A DNA stretch of 64,000 bases, from contig NZ_QYAB01000001.1 of the NCBI RefSeq assembly GCF_016758175.1, positions 1,509,162-1,573,161 of the forward strand, given 5' to 3'. Shown here piece by piece: positions 29,232 through 38,550 of this stretch (positions are counted from its first letter, which is position 1; the number at the start of each line of letters is the position of its first letter). Position numbers and translations under genes: made by a program. The notes beneath the pieces are model-generated. The model saw only the letters and a program-made list of their open reading frames with translations. It had not been told where the DNA came from and made no database searches. The DNA comes from Leucobacter zeae (lineage in GTDB: Bacteria > Actinomycetota > Actinomycetes > Actinomycetales > Microbacteriaceae).

Positions 29232-30560
29232 GTGAGCGCGGGGGAGACGGACGGCGGGTCGGGGCGGGACCGCCGACGGTTCCGTTCGCTGCTCGTCGAT
29301 ACGACGCCGCTGCGCGAGAGCCCCGCCTTCGCGAAGCTGTGGACCGGGACCTCGGTCGCGCAGATCGGCGCCCAGGTCACGATCGTGGCGGTCGGGCTCC
29401 ACATCTACGACATCACGCGTTCGACCTTCGCCGTCTCGCTCGTCGCGCTGTGGGCGATCGGTCCGATGATCCTCGCGGGATTCGTGGGCGGAGCTCTTGC
29501 CGACGCCTTCGACCGACGTCTCGTGGCGCTCGTCACCTCCATTGCCGCATGGGCGAGCATCTGCACGATGGCGCTCATCGCGTTCCTCGGCGTCGAGACG
29601 ACCTGGCCGTACTACGCGCTCGCCGCAGTGAACGCGGCCTCGGCGACGATCATGGGGGCGACGCGCGGCGCGATCCTGCCGCGCATCCTGCCGCCGCAGC
29701 TGCTGCCCGCCGCCGCCGCGCTCTCCGGGATCACGATGGGGCTCGCGATCACGGTCGGGCCGGCCGTCGCCGGCGTGCTCGTCGCCTCCGTCGGCTTCGC
29801 CTGGACCTATCTGCTCGACGTCGTGCTCTTCACGGGGGCGTTCCTCGGGATCCTGAGCCTGCCGCGGATGCGGCCGGACGGCGAGTCCGCGCATCCCGGG
29901 CTCGGCTCCGTGGTCGAGAGCCTGCGATTCCTGAGGCGCGCGCCGAACGTGCGCGCGACGTTCGTGTGGGACCTCATCGCCATGATCCTCGGCACGCCGC
30001 GGGTCGTGTTCCCCGCGGCCGGGGCGCTCGTGCTCGGCGGTGGTCCCGTGACGGTCGGGGCGCTCACCGCCTCCTTCGCGATGGGCGCGCTGCTGAGCGG
30101 ACTCTTCTCGGGGCCGCTCGGCGGGGTGCGCAGACAGGGTCGGGCCGTCACGCTCGCGATCGCGGTGTTCGGCGTCTGCACCGCGTTCTTCGGGGTCGTG
30201 CTGCTCGTGACCGGGGTCGTCGGGAACCCGTCGGACGGCCCCGTCGTTCCGGCGATCGTGCTCGCCGGCATCGCGCTGGCGGGAACGGGCGCCGCCGACA
30301 ACGTCAGCGCGGTCTTCCGCACCACGATCCTGCAGACGGCCGCTCCGGACGATGTCCGCGGACGCATGCAGGGGCTCTTCTACGTCGTCGTCGCTGGCGG
30401 CCCGCGCGTCGGCGACCTGCTCGCGGGAGCGCTCGCGACCGCGATCGCCCTGTGGGCGCCGGCGCTCTTGGGCGGGGTGCTCATCGCGGGCATCATGCTC
30501 GTGCTGCTCCGCACGGCACGGGGGTTCCAGGCCTACGACGCGCACCGGCCGACGCCCTAG
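29232..30560 (+). CDS. MFS exporter (EntS/MFS_3-like)
   Basis: A 442-residue transporter with about 12 membrane helices starting near residue 40 and a long cytoplasmic N-terminus. The signature FVGGALADAFDRRLVALVTS is the helix 2-3 loop of the EntS-like branch, which includes siderophore and drug exporters. Cargo is unknown; no siderophore genes are nearby. The start is the GTG six bases after TAAGCT, without a ribosome-binding site. Confidence 0.82.
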   Translation: MSAGETDGGSGRDRRRFRSLLVDTTPLRESPAFAKLWTGTSVAQIGAQVTIVAVGLHIYDITRSTFAVSLVALWAIGPMILAGFVGGALADAFDRRLVALVTSIAAWASICTMALIAFLGVETTWPYYALAAVNAASATIMGATRGAILPRILPPQLLPAAAALSGITMGLAITVGPAVAGVLVASVGFAWTYLLDVVLFTGAFLGILSLPRMRPDGESAHPGLGSVVESLRFLRRAPNVRATFVWDLIAMILGTPRVVFPAAGALVLGGGPVTVGALTASFAMGALLSGLFSGPLGGVRRQGRAVTLAIAVFGVCTAFFGVVLLVTGVVGNPSDGPVVPAIVLAGIALAGTGAADNVSAVFRTTILQTAAPDDVRGRMQGLFYVVVAGGPRVGDLLAGALATAIALWAPALLGGVLIAGIMLVLLRTARGFQAYDAHRPTP

Positions 30561-30640
30561 CCCCCGCCGCCTCGTCCTCCCGCCGCCGCGGTGTCGCCCG
30601 GGCGCGGTGCGGGGCGCGGTCGGCTGCTACGGTGCTGTCC

Positions 30641-31732
30641 ATGCGCACCGAAGCCGAAACCCCGCTCATCCTCGCTCGACGAGACGGAGCGATCACCCGG
30701 ATCACGCTCAACCGGCCGCGCGCCATCAACGCCCTGAACCGCGAGATGTTCATCGGACTCGAGGCGGCGCTGCTGGCCGCGTTCTCGGACGGCTCGGCGG
30801 GGGTCCTGCTCGACGGCGCGGGCGAACGGGGGTTCTGCGGCGGCGGAGACATCAAGGAGCTCTCGGGCGGGTCCGGTCGCGAGATCCTCGCCATCGAGTA
30901 CCGCGTCGATCACCTCATCGCGACCGCGCCCATCCCGGTCGTCGGGTTCATGGACGGGGTGACCATGGGCGGCGGCATCGGGCTCACCGGGCACGCCGCT
31001 CACCGCGTGGTCACGGAGCGCAGCCGCCTCGCCATGCCCGAAGCGCGGATCGGGATCGCTCCCGACGTCGGCGGACACCTGCTCCTGGCGCGCGCGCCCG
31101 GCCGGCTCGGCGAACTGCTCGCGATCACCGCGGGGGAGATGACCGGCGGCGACGCGATCGCGCTCGGCTTCGCCGACCGGTTCGTGCCGTCGGATCGGCT
31201 CGAGGCGCTCGGCGCGGCGCTCGCCGCGGGCGAGGAGCCGGGGAGCGCGTGCTCGCGGTTCGCCGAGCCGGCTCCGGAGTCGGCGCTCGCTGCGGCGCGC
31301 GCGTGGTGGGACCCGATCGCGGAGGCCGCGCTCGGGGCGGGGCACGCGCCAGCGTCCGAGGACCCGGTGGGCGCGGCGCAGCGGCTCGTCCGGGTCCTGG
31401 AGCACCGTGCTGCGGACTCGGAAGCGGTGGCCCGCGCGGCGGCCGTCGTGCGCACGATGTGTCCCACGTCGCTGCCCGTGACGCTCGCGCAGATCGACCG
31501 CACCCGCCGGCTGGCGCTCGGCGTCGCGGAGGTGCTGGCGGACGACCTGCGGGTGCTCGGCCGGCTCGCCGCGCGCCCGGATTTCGCCGAGGGGGTGCGC
31601 GCGCAGGTCATCGACAAGGACCGGAACCCGGCGTGGTCTCCCGCTCGGCTCGAGGACGTGGACCATGCGGAGGTCGCTGCGATACTCGCTCCAGCGCTCA
31701 CGGCGCACGAACCCCCGCTCGTGCTGCGGTAG
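30641..31732 (+). CDS. Enoyl-CoA hydratase/isomerase family; 3-hydroxyisobutyryl-CoA hydrolase-like
   Basis: A 363-residue crotonase-fold protein. The oxyanion-hole motifs are GFCGGGDIKEL and MDGVTMGGGIGLTGHA. The C-terminal signature RPDFAEGVRAQVIDKDRNPAWSP is that of 3-hydroxyisobutyryl-CoA hydrolase, an enzyme of valine breakdown that frees 3-hydroxyisobutyrate. Length also fits that subgroup rather than simple enoyl-CoA hydratase (~260). TACGGT (30628-30633) lies seven bases before ATG. No other valine genes are in the window. Confidence 0.88.
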   Translation: MRTEAETPLILARRDGAITRITLNRPRAINALNREMFIGLEAALLAAFSDGSAGVLLDGAGERGFCGGGDIKELSGGSGREILAIEYRVDHLIATAPIPVVGFMDGVTMGGGIGLTGHAAHRVVTERSRLAMPEARIGIAPDVGGHLLLARAPGRLGELLAITAGEMTGGDAIALGFADRFVPSDRLEALGAALAAGEEPGSACSRFAEPAPESALAAARAWWDPIAEAALGAGHAPASEDPVGAAQRLVRVLEHRAADSEAVARAAAVVRTMCPTSLPVTLAQIDRTRRLALGVAEVLADDLRVLGRLAARPDFAEGVRAQVIDKDRNPAWSPARLEDVDHAEVAAILAPALTAHEPPLVLR

Positions 31733-31747
31733 GCGAGCGGCCCGCGA

Positions 31748-32104
31748 TCAGTGCGGATCGCCGATGCAGAACTCGTTGCCGTCGGGGTCCGCGAAGGTGT
31801 CCCAGCTGAAGTCCTCCTCGCCCCGTCGCCCCAGATGGGTGGCGCCCGCCGCGACCCACTCCGCGACAGCGGCCTCGCGGTCGACCGCCGTGCCTCGGTC
31901 GAGATCCAGGTGCAGGCGGTTCTTGCCCGGTGTCGGTGCGTCGACCTTCTGGAAGCCGAGCGCGACGGGCAGCTCGGGAGCGCGCACCATGCAGAACCAC
32001 CCGTCCGCATCGTGCACGATCTCGCCGCCCAGACGCTCAGCCCACCAGTGCGCGAGCGGCCGCGGCTCGGCGGTATCCATCGTGATCATTCCCAGTCGGA
32101 TCAT
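31748..32104 (-). CDS. VOC-family (glyoxalase-like) protein
   Basis: A 118-residue two-module VOC protein of the Glyoxalase_6 type, with LGMITMDTAEPRPLAHWWAERLG at the front and FADPDGNEFCIGD at the end. NRLHLDLDRG carries the potential metal-binding His. Members include antibiotic-binding proteins and lyases; no specific role can be assigned. AGGAG lies before ATG. Confidence 0.87.
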   Translation of the reverse strand: MIRLGMITMDTAEPRPLAHWWAERLGGEIVHDADGWFCMVRAPELPVALGFQKVDAPTPGKNRLHLDLDRGTAVDREAAVAEWVAAGATHLGRRGEEDFSWDTFADPDGNEFCIGDPH

Positions 32105-32191
32105 CAGCGCTCCTGTTCGTCGAATCGGATGCCCCTCACGCTACCGGCGACCGCCGACATCGGCGAGACCCGTTGGCGCTAGGCTGGGTCG

Positions 32192-33067
32192 GTGATCGAT
32201 GCCTGGAACCCGAGCGGACCCGACCACGTCCACTCGGGCGACAACCTCCCGTTCCTGCGCTCGCTGCCGGACGGAGCGTTCCGGCTCGTCTACCTCGATC
32301 CGCCGTTCAACACGGGCCTCTTCCGGCAGGCGGAGCGGATCCGCGGGGTCCGCACGAGCGGCGACGACGCAGGCGGCCGTCTCGGGTTCCGAGGCCAGGG
32401 ATACGCGGTGACCCGCGAGCGCACGCTCGCCTTCGACGACCGCTTCGTCGACTACTGGGAGTTCCTGGAGCCGCGCATCGAAGAGGCCTGGCGGCTCCTC
32501 GCGCCGGACGGCACGCTCTACCTGCACCTCGACTACCGCGAGGTGCACTACGCGAAGGTGCTGCTCGACGCGCTCTTCGGGCCCGACTGCTTCCTCAACG
32601 AGATCATCTGGGCCTACGACTACGGCGCGCGCACCCGTCGCAAGTGGCCAGCGAAGCACGAGAACATCCTGGTCTACGCGAAGGACCCCCAGAACTACTT
32701 CTTCGATTCCGAGTCGGTGGATCGGGAGCCGTACATGGCGCCCGGCCTCGTCACGGCCGAGCGCGCGCGCCGAGGCAAGCTGCCGACGGACACCTGGTGG
32801 CACACGATCGTCTCGCCGACGGGCAAGGAGCGGACGGGGTATCCGACGCAGAAGCCGGTCGGGATCCTGCGTCGGATCGTGCAGGCCTCGTCGCAGCCGG
32901 GCGACTGGGTCCTGGATCCGTTCGCGGGCAGCGGGACGACGGGCGCCGCGGCGGCGGAGCTCGGCCGCCGCTTCGTGCTCTCCGACGACAACGACGCCGC
33001 GATCGAGGTCATGCGGAAGCGCTTCGCCGGCCGGGCCGTGCGCTTCGACGCGGCCGAGCCCGCCTGA
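32192..33067 (+). CDS. Orphan DNA methyltransferase (beta class, N6-adenine or N4-cytosine)
   Basis: A 291-residue site-specific methyltransferase. Catalytic motif IV is DPPF (residues 36-39). The SAM-binding motif FAGSGTT lies near residue 245, so the order IV before I is that of the beta class. A variable region between them (roughly 45-210) would read the target sequence. GYPTQKPVGILRRI matches motif X/I context. No restriction endonuclease gene is adjacent, so it is an orphan, perhaps regulatory. GTG follows TAGGCT (32180-32185) by six bases. Confidence 0.9.
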   Translation: MIDAWNPSGPDHVHSGDNLPFLRSLPDGAFRLVYLDPPFNTGLFRQAERIRGVRTSGDDAGGRLGFRGQGYAVTRERTLAFDDRFVDYWEFLEPRIEEAWRLLAPDGTLYLHLDYREVHYAKVLLDALFGPDCFLNEIIWAYDYGARTRRKWPAKHENILVYAKDPQNYFFDSESVDREPYMAPGLVTAERARRGKLPTDTWWHTIVSPTGKERTGYPTQKPVGILRRIVQASSQPGDWVLDPFAGSGTTGAAAAELGRRFVLSDDNDAAIEVMRKRFAGRAVRFDAAEPA

Positions 33068-33095
33068 CGACCGGTCTCGCCGGTGCCTGCGCAAC

Positions 33096-33800
33096 TCACC
33101 GGGTGCCGGCAGCCCGCGCCAGCAGCGCGCGGTGGAGCGCGGGATCGCCGCTGAGCTCGGGGTGGAAGGCCACGCCGGTCGCGGTTCCGAGCGGCCGGCC
33201 GGAGTCGGGACCGGCTTCGGCCGGTGCCCCCGGGTCGCTGCGCGCATCGGCGTCGGGATCCGCCGACGTGACGGCGACGATCCGACCGCCCGACGTCGCG
33301 ATCGCCCGTGCACCCGGACCGACCGCGCGCACCTCGGGCGCGCGGATCAGCGCGCCGCGGACCAGCCCGCCCGGGCCCGACCCCCGGACCCCGTCGACGG
33401 CGAACCCGCCCTCGGCCGACGCGAGCTGCGAGCCGAAGGCGTTGCGCCCGACCTCGACGTCGAGGAACCCGAGGCCCCGCTGCCCTGGCGCCGGGTCGTG
33501 GATCCGCGCGGCGAGCAGGATCAGCCCCGCGCAGGTGCCGAGCGTCGGCACACCGGAGCCGATCGCGGAACGCAGCGGCTCGCGCAGATCGAGGACGTCG
33601 AGCAGTCGGGAGATCGCCGAGGACTCCCCGCCGGGGAGGATGAGCGCGTCGACCCGCGACCCGTCGGATCCCGCGAACTGATCCGGCTCGCGGACGGCGA
33701 CGGCGCGTGCGCCGAGCGCCTCGACCATCGCGATGTGCTCGGCGACGCCGCCCTGCAGCGCGAGCACCCCGACGGTCGGGGCACCGGGGAGGCGGCTCAC
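33096..33800 (-). CDS. pdxT: Pyridoxal 5'-phosphate synthase, glutaminase subunit
   Basis: A 234-residue class I glutamine amidotransferase that supplies ammonia to PdxS. Visible are [23 protein letters not shown], the catalytic cysteine in [10 protein letters not shown], and the His-Glu pair in FHPELSGD. It is longer than usual (about 190-200) because of a Pro/Ala/Asp-rich insertion just before the His motif (about 175-205). The GTG overlaps the pdxS stop in GTGA, giving coupled synthesis of the two subunits. Confidence 0.94.
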   Translation of the reverse strand: MSRLPGAPTVGVLALQGGVAEHIAMVEALGARAVAVREPDQFAGSDGSRVDALILPGGESSAISRLLDVLDLREPLRSAIGSGVPTLGTCAGLILLAARIHDPAPGQRGLGFLDVEVGRNAFGSQLASAEGGFAVDGVRGSGPGGLVRGALIRAPEVRAVGPGARAIATSGGRIVAVTSADPDADARSDPGAPAEAGPDSGRPLGTATGVAFHPELSGDPALHRALLARAAGTR

Positions 33801-34789
33801 CAGCCGCGCTCGGACAGGCGATGCGGAGCCGGAAGGTCTGCGACGTTGATGCCGACCATGGCCTCGCCGAGCCCGCGCGACGCTTCGGCGATGGCGCGGG
33901 GGTCGTCGAACCGGGCGGTCGCCCGCACGATCGCGGCGGCGCGGGCTGCCGGGGACCCCGACTTGAAGATCCCGGAACCGACGAACACGCCGTCGGCCCC
34001 GAGCTGCATCATCATCGCCGCATCGGCCGGGGTCGCGACCCCGCCCGCCGTGAAGAGCACGACGGGGAGCTCGCCGGTGCGCGCGACCTCGGCGACGAGG
34101 TCGTACGGCGCCTGCAGATCCTTCGCCGCGACGTAGAGCTCGTCGGCGTCGAGCGATCCGAGCCGCGCGATCTCGCGCGTGATGGTGCGGATGTGCTCCG
34201 TCGCCTCCGAGACGTCGCCGGTGCCGGCCTCTCCCTTCGAGCGAATCATGGCGGCGCCCTCGGCGATCCGGCGGAGGGCCTCGCCCAGGTGCGTCGCACC
34301 GCAGACGAAGGGCACGGTGAACGCCCGCTTGTCGATGTGGTTCACGTAGTCGGCGGGGGAGAGCACCTCGCTCTCGTCGATGTAGTCGACGTCGAGCGCC
34401 TCGAGCACCTGCGCCTCGACGAAGTGGCCGATGCGGGCCTTCGCCATGACCGGGATCGAGACCGCGGACTTGATGCCGTCGATGAGGTCGGGATCGCTCA
34501 TGCGGGCCACGCCGCCCTCGGCGCGGATGTCGGCAGGTACGCGTTCGAGCGCCATGACGGCGACGGCGCCTGCGTCCTCGGCGATCCGCGCCTGCTCGGG
34601 GGTCACGACGTCCATGATCACGCCGCCCTTGAGCATCTCGGCGAGCCCTCGTTTGACGAGCGGAGAGCCGATGCCGGTGCCGGTGCCGGTGTCGGTGCCG
34701 CTCCCGGTGCGGTGCGCGGGCTGCGAGTTCTCGATGGTGCGGGTCGATGCGGTCTGGGTTCCGGTGTGCGCAGGAGTCATGCCGTCCAT
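33797..34789 (-). CDS. pdxS: Pyridoxal 5'-phosphate synthase, lyase subunit
   Basis: A 330-residue TIM-barrel synthase that makes PLP from ribose 5-phosphate, glyceraldehyde 3-phosphate and ammonia. The N-terminal ~30 residues are a Thr/Gly-rich extension containing a GT repeat. The core begins [19 protein letters not shown]. Substrate-site segments [28 protein letters not shown] and [11 protein letters not shown] are present. The start is uncertain between 34789 and 34780. It is transcribed away from pdxR. Confidence 0.95.
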   Translation of the reverse strand: MDGMTPAHTGTQTASTRTIENSQPAHRTGSGTDTGTGTGIGSPLVKRGLAEMLKGGVIMDVVTPEQARIAEDAGAVAVMALERVPADIRAEGGVARMSDPDLIDGIKSAVSIPVMAKARIGHFVEAQVLEALDVDYIDESEVLSPADYVNHIDKRAFTVPFVCGATHLGEALRRIAEGAAMIRSKGEAGTGDVSEATEHIRTITREIARLGSLDADELYVAAKDLQAPYDLVAEVARTGELPVVLFTAGGVATPADAAMMMQLGADGVFVGSGIFKSGSPAARAAAIVRATARFDDPRAIAEASRGLGEAMVGINVADLPAPHRLSERGW

Positions 34790-34804
34790 ACTCTCGATGC
34801 GATG

Positions 34805-34847
34805 TGGTCCTGTGCAAGATCCACTCCATGCGACTCGGAATAGACCA
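34805..34847. promoter_or_regulatory. pdxS-pdxR divergent control region
   Basis: The 86-base gap holds inverted TGGTC (34805-34809) and GACCA (34843-34847), and an internal imperfect pair GTGGTCC / GATCCAC (34804-34810 and 34818-34824). MocR-type PdxR regulators bind repeated sites here in other actinobacteria. The exact operator is a guess. Confidence 0.4.
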
Positions 34848-34875
34848 ATTGCCGCTCGGGTGGCATGCTGGAGGC

Positions 34876-36375
34876 ATGCAAGACTCGGTTCCCCCGGCCG
34901 TGGCGAGGAGCGCGATCCGCGTTCCGGCGCGCCTGCCCATCGTGCTCGACCGGTCCTCCGGGCTCCCGCTCCCCGCGCAGCTCGCAGCGGCGCTGCGGGA
35001 GGCCATCGACGCGACGACGCTCCGCCCGGGCGAGCACGTTCCCGCGACCCGCGAGCTGGCGCGGCGTCTCGGGATCTCGCGGGGCGTCGTGGTGTCGGCG
35101 TACGAGCAGCTGATCGCAGAGGGATATCTCGCGGCGGTGCACGGTCGCGGGACGCAGGTCAACCCCGAGCTCCCCGCCGCGCAGCCGGCCGCCGCCCGGA
35201 CGGCGGCCGTTCCCTCGGGGCCGGCCGCGACCGGCGAAGCCTCCGCCCGGGCGGAACTCCGCGATCCGGATCGGCGGACGGCGGCACCGCTCGCTCCGGG
35301 CGTGCCGATCACGGACACCGTCGTGGGGCCGGCCTGGCGTGCGGCGTGGCGGGCGGCCGCCGCGCGGGTCGACGCGATGGCTCCGCCGCTCGGCGCGCCC
35401 GAGCTCCGGACCGAGATCGCCGACCACCTGCGCCGGATGCGGGCGACCGCCCGCGACCCACGGGACGTGCTCGTGACGGCCGGAACGCGCGACGGGCTCG
35501 GGCTGCTCCTCACGGCGCTCGGCGGCGCGGGCGGGCGCGAGATCGTCGTGGGGGTCGAGGATCCGGGCCTGCCGTCGTTGCGCGGCGTGGTGTCCCGCTA
35601 CGGCGCCAGGGTCGTGGCGCTGCCGGCCGACGAGCACGGGCTCGACACCGCACGGCTGCCCGACGGCGTGCTCGACGTGGTGATCGTGACGCCGAGCCAC
35701 CAGTACCCCCTCGGAGGTTCGCTGCCGCTCCCGCGCCGCCGCGAGCTGCTCGCGTGGGCGCGCCGCACCGGGGTGGTGATCGTCGAGGACGACTACGACT
35801 CCGAGCTGCGGTACACCGGCAGCCCGCTGCCGACCCTCGCCGCGCTCGACGATCCCGTCGGCGGAACGGTCGTGCTGCTCGGCACGTTCTCGCGCACCGT
35901 CGCCCCCGCGCTCTCGGCCGGATACCTGCTGGCCCCGGAGGGACTCCGGTCGCTCATCGAGCCCGTGCGCCGCGAGCTCGGCGGACCCGTGTCGAGCACG
36001 GTCCAGGCTGCGCTGGCGGCCTACCTCGCGAGCGGCGAGCTGCGCCGGCACACGGCGCGCATGCTGCGCCGGTACGCCGCGCGCCGCGACGCCGTGTCCG
36101 AGCGGCTCGTCGGGGCGTCGGCCTTGCGGGTGCGGCCCATGGACGGGGGGCTCCACGCCGTGCTCGAGTTCACGGCCGGGGGCGCCTCGCGGCAGGACGC
36201 CGTGCTCGCGCGCACCCGCGCGGAGGGGCTCGGTGCTGAGGCGCTGGGCAACTACTGGCAGCGGAGCGACGCCGGCGACGGGATGTCGGGGCTCGTCATC
36301 GGGATGGGCGGATCGGACGACGGCGAGTTCGATCGTGCGCTCGTGCGGCTGCGCGCGATCCTCGACGGTCGCTGA
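34876..36375 (+). CDS. pdxR: MocR/GntR-aminotransferase regulator PdxR
   Basis: A 499-residue fusion. The N-terminal GntR winged helix (about 20-95; [31 protein letters not shown]) is joined through an Ala-rich linker to a fold-type I aminotransferase domain. That domain contains the PLP-site segment [11 protein letters not shown] and [17 protein letters not shown], where the usual Lys after SKT-like motifs is not obvious. MocR proteins sense PLP and regulate pdxST, which is divergent here. GGAGGC lies just before ATG. Confidence 0.92.
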   Translation: MQDSVPPAVARSAIRVPARLPIVLDRSSGLPLPAQLAAALREAIDATTLRPGEHVPATRELARRLGISRGVVVSAYEQLIAEGYLAAVHGRGTQVNPELPAAQPAAARTAAVPSGPAATGEASARAELRDPDRRTAAPLAPGVPITDTVVGPAWRAAWRAAAARVDAMAPPLGAPELRTEIADHLRRMRATARDPRDVLVTAGTRDGLGLLLTALGGAGGREIVVGVEDPGLPSLRGVVSRYGARVVALPADEHGLDTARLPDGVLDVVIVTPSHQYPLGGSLPLPRRRELLAWARRTGVVIVEDDYDSELRYTGSPLPTLAALDDPVGGTVVLLGTFSRTVAPALSAGYLLAPEGLRSLIEPVRRELGGPVSSTVQAALAAYLASGELRRHTARMLRRYAARRDAVSERLVGASALRVRPMDGGLHAVLEFTAGGASRQDAVLARTRAEGLGAEALGNYWQRSDAGDGMSGLVIGMGGSDDGEFDRALVRLRAILDGR

Positions 36376-36460
36376 GCGCGCGGGTCGAGTGCGGCAGGCG
36401 CGTCGTGGGTGCAGTTGTGGCACCCCGACCCACTACGGGCACTGCACCTTTCGCCGTGAG

Positions 36461-36520
36461 CCACTGCCGGCCCGTCGAGCTGGCATCCGCCCCGATGCCA
36501 GCTCGACGGGCCGGTAGTGG
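36461..36520. repeat. Palindromic intergenic element, family A copy 2
   Basis: A 27-bp stem with a single mismatch (36461-36487 with 36494-36520) and a CGCCCC loop lies between convergent pdxR and the DUF488 gene. It shares CCACT(A/G)CCGGC, TGGCATC and GGTAGTGG with the element at 20880-20939. A partial extra copy, CCCACTACGGG, starts at 36429. It could also terminate both genes. Confidence 0.65.
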
Positions 36521-36540
36521 GTCAGCGGGCGCGGAGCGGG

Positions 36541-36924
36541 TCAGCGGAGACGGGCGATCAGCGCGGCACGCAGCACGACCGCGTGGTTCGTGCGCTCGTC
36601 CTTCGCGCCGAAGAGCAGCGTCAGCCTGGGGTGGCTCCGCGCGAGGCCCGCGAGCTCGTCGAGCGCCTCCGATGCCGGCGGGGAAGCGAGCTCGCGCTCG
36701 TAGTCGGCCGAGAACGCCGCGAAGTGCTCCGGCGAGTGCGCGTCCGGATCCGCGTGCCAGGTCTTGCGCAGTGCCGCGCTCGGCGCGACCTCTTTGGCCC
36801 AGACGTCCACCGCGGCGCGCTCCTTCGTCAGGCCGCGCGGCCAGAGCCGATCGACGAGCACGCGCACGCCGTCGGCCGCATCGACGGGCTCGTACACCCG
36901 CTTCAGCGAGATCACCGCGGTCAT
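36541..36924 (-). CDS. DUF488 family protein
   Basis: A 127-residue DUF488 (YeaO-like) protein: VYEPVDAADGVRVLVDRLWPRGLTKERAAVDVWAKEVAPSAALR is its strongly conserved half. The later segment RLTLLFGAKDERTNHAVVLR is also typical. Its biochemical role is not established. The start is given by GAAGGAGGCGCC directly before ATG. It is divergent from the DtxR-family gene. Confidence 0.88.
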   Translation of the reverse strand: MTAVISLKRVYEPVDAADGVRVLVDRLWPRGLTKERAAVDVWAKEVAPSAALRKTWHADPDAHSPEHFAAFSADYERELASPPASEALDELAGLARSHPRLTLLFGAKDERTNHAVVLRAALIARLR

Positions 36925-37047
36925 GGCGCCTCCTTCGGATTCCGACGCGTCGTCATCAGTGTCCTCCAGCGCGCTCGGCGCGGCAAGCCCCGCCCCGGGC
37001 GCCGCGGACGTCCGACCGCCCCGCCCGCGAGCCGATAGGCTGGGAGG

Positions 37048-37716
37048 GTGAGCGTTGACGATCTCTCGCCGAGCATGCAGAACTACCTCAAGGTCATCTG
37101 GGGGCTGCAGGAGTGGTCCGACGCACCCGTTTCGAACTCGGCGATCGCCGAGGCCGCCGGTGTCCGGCTGTCGACGGTCTCGGACGCCCTGCGCAAGCTC
37201 GCGGACCAGGAGCTCATCGGCCACGCGCCCTACGGTGCCGTGACGCTGACCGAGCTCGGGCACGAGCACGCGGTCTCAATGATCCGCAGGCACCGGCTCA
37301 TCGAGACCTTCCTGGTGCAGCTGCTCGGATACGAGTGGGACGAGGTGCACGACGAGGCCGACCGGCTCGAGCACGCCGTCTCGGACGAGCTCATCAACCG
37401 CGTCGATCGAGCGCTCGGCTACCCCACGCGCGACCCGCACGGCGATCCGATCCCGAGCGCGGACGGCAGGATCCACCGGCCCGACGCCGTCGTGCTCGCC
37501 GAGGCCGCAGGCCCGGGACGGGTGCGCGTCGAGCGCATCTCGGATGCCGACAACGGCATGCTGCAGTACTTCGCGAGCCGCGGGCTCGTGGTGGACGCCG
37601 AGATCGAGCTGCTGCCGAGCGAACCCTACGCCGAGACCGTGACGGTGCGGGTCGGGGCCGAGACCATCGGGCTCGGCCCCGCCGCCGCAGCGTCGGTGTG
37701 GGTGTCGAGGAGATAG
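37048..37716 (+). CDS. DtxR-family metal-dependent regulator (MntR/IdeR-like)
   Basis: A 222-residue metalloregulator. The N-terminal winged helix (NYLKVIWGLQEWSDAPVSNSAIAEAAGVRLSTVSDALRKL) is followed by a dimerisation/metal domain with HRLIETFLVQLLGYEWDEVHDEADRLEHAVSD and GRIHRPDA. A C-terminal FeoA/SH3-like domain completes it (about 150-222). It would repress metal uptake when bound to Mn(II) or Fe(II). No transporter is adjacent. TAGGCT (37036-37041) lies six bases before the GTG, a textbook leaderless start. Confidence 0.9.
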   Translation: MSVDDLSPSMQNYLKVIWGLQEWSDAPVSNSAIAEAAGVRLSTVSDALRKLADQELIGHAPYGAVTLTELGHEHAVSMIRRHRLIETFLVQLLGYEWDEVHDEADRLEHAVSDELINRVDRALGYPTRDPHGDPIPSADGRIHRPDAVVLAEAAGPGRVRVERISDADNGMLQYFASRGLVVDAEIELLPSEPYAETVTVRVGAETIGLGPAAAASVWVSRR

Positions 37717-37727
37717 GGATCGGCGGC

Positions 37728-37755
37728 TCCTGCGACTCGCTCCGCTCGCGCAGGA
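37728..37755. terminator. Hairpin between DtxR-family gene and SMR pair
   Basis: TCCTGCG (37728-37734) pairs with CGCAGGA (37749-37755) across a loop that is itself GC-rich (CTCGCTCCGCTCG). It lies between convergent genes and is a modest terminator candidate. Confidence 0.5.
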
Positions 37756-37825
37756 TGACGTGAATACCGCTGGTGCGGGATAACGGGAGCGGGGCTCGCG
37801 AGGGACGGCCGGAGCGGAGTCCGCG

Positions 37826-38215
37826 CTATGCGGCGGGCTTCGCGGGGTCCTTCGCGAACTTGAGGCCGATCACGCATCCGATGATCCCGGCGATGAAGAG
37901 CAGCTTGAGCGGCGATACGGACTCGCTGCCCAGCAGCATCGAGGCGACGACGGTGAGGGCGGCCCCGAGCCCGGTCCAGATCGCGTAGGCGACGCTGATC
38001 GGCAGCCCGCGCATCGCGTAGCCGAGACCGATCATGCTCAACGGGCACGCGACCGCGAAGACGAGGGTCGGCACCAGCCGCGTGAATCCCTCCGAATCGT
38101 GCATCGCGATCGCCCAGACCGCTTCGAGCACCGCGCTCGCGAACAGCACGACCCAGTGCGCGGGACGCGCGATCTTGGCTTCGCGGCTCTGCGCCGCGGG
38201 GAGTGCGCGAACCAT
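37826..38215 (-). CDS. SMR-family exporter, second subunit (guanidinium-type pair)
   Basis: A 129-residue four-helix small multidrug resistance protein. Helix 1 holds the essential glutamate in SAVLEAVWAIAM, and GLPISVAYAIWTGLGAALT is the Gdx/SugE-like helix 3 motif. It has about 20 extra N-terminal residues compared with its partner. Its ATG lies 1 base beyond the stop of the first SMR gene, so they are co-translated and likely form a heterodimer like YkkC/YkkD. The upstream riboswitch implies export of guanidinium. Confidence 0.9.
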   Translation of the reverse strand: MVRALPAAQSREAKIARPAHWVVLFASAVLEAVWAIAMHDSEGFTRLVPTLVFAVACPLSMIGLGYAMRGLPISVAYAIWTGLGAALTVVASMLLGSESVSPLKLLFIAGIIGCVIGLKFAKDPAKPAA

Positions 38216-38216
38216 C

Positions 38217-38537
38217 TCAGCTCACCGCCTTGAGCCCGACGACGCAGGCTATCAGCCCGAGCAGCAGTACCACCTTGATCACGGACGCCCGCTCCTGCCG
38301 GGTGATCATCGCCCAGGCCGCCGTGAGCACGGCCCCGATCCCGACCCACACGGCGTACGCGGTGCCCACGGGGATCGCGGACATCGCGTAGGCGAGCCCG
38401 ACCATGCTGGCGACGAGCGCGCCGAAGAAGACCAGTGTGGGGCGGAGGCGCTTGAACCCCCGCGAGGCGTCGAGGGCCGTGGCCCAGACCGCCTCGAGCA
38501 TTCCGCTCAGAATCAACACGACCCATGCCCATGACAT
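38217..38537 (-). CDS. SMR-family exporter, first subunit (guanidinium-type pair)
   Basis: A 106-residue four-helix SMR protein, the standard family length. The essential glutamate is Glu14 in LSGMLEAVWATAL, and IPVGTAYAVWVGIGAVL matches the Gdx (SugE) signature. The start ATG at 38537 has GAGAGG seven bases upstream; an earlier frame reaching 38690 runs through the riboswitch and is not coding. Translation is probably controlled by that guanidine-III aptamer, whose pseudoknot ends next to the GAGAGG. Confidence 0.92.
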   Translation of the reverse strand: MSWAWVVLILSGMLEAVWATALDASRGFKRLRPTLVFFGALVASMVGLAYAMSAIPVGTAYAVWVGIGAVLTAAWAMITRQERASVIKVVLLLGLIACVVGLKAVS

Positions 38538-38550
38538 GGCGCGACCTCTC

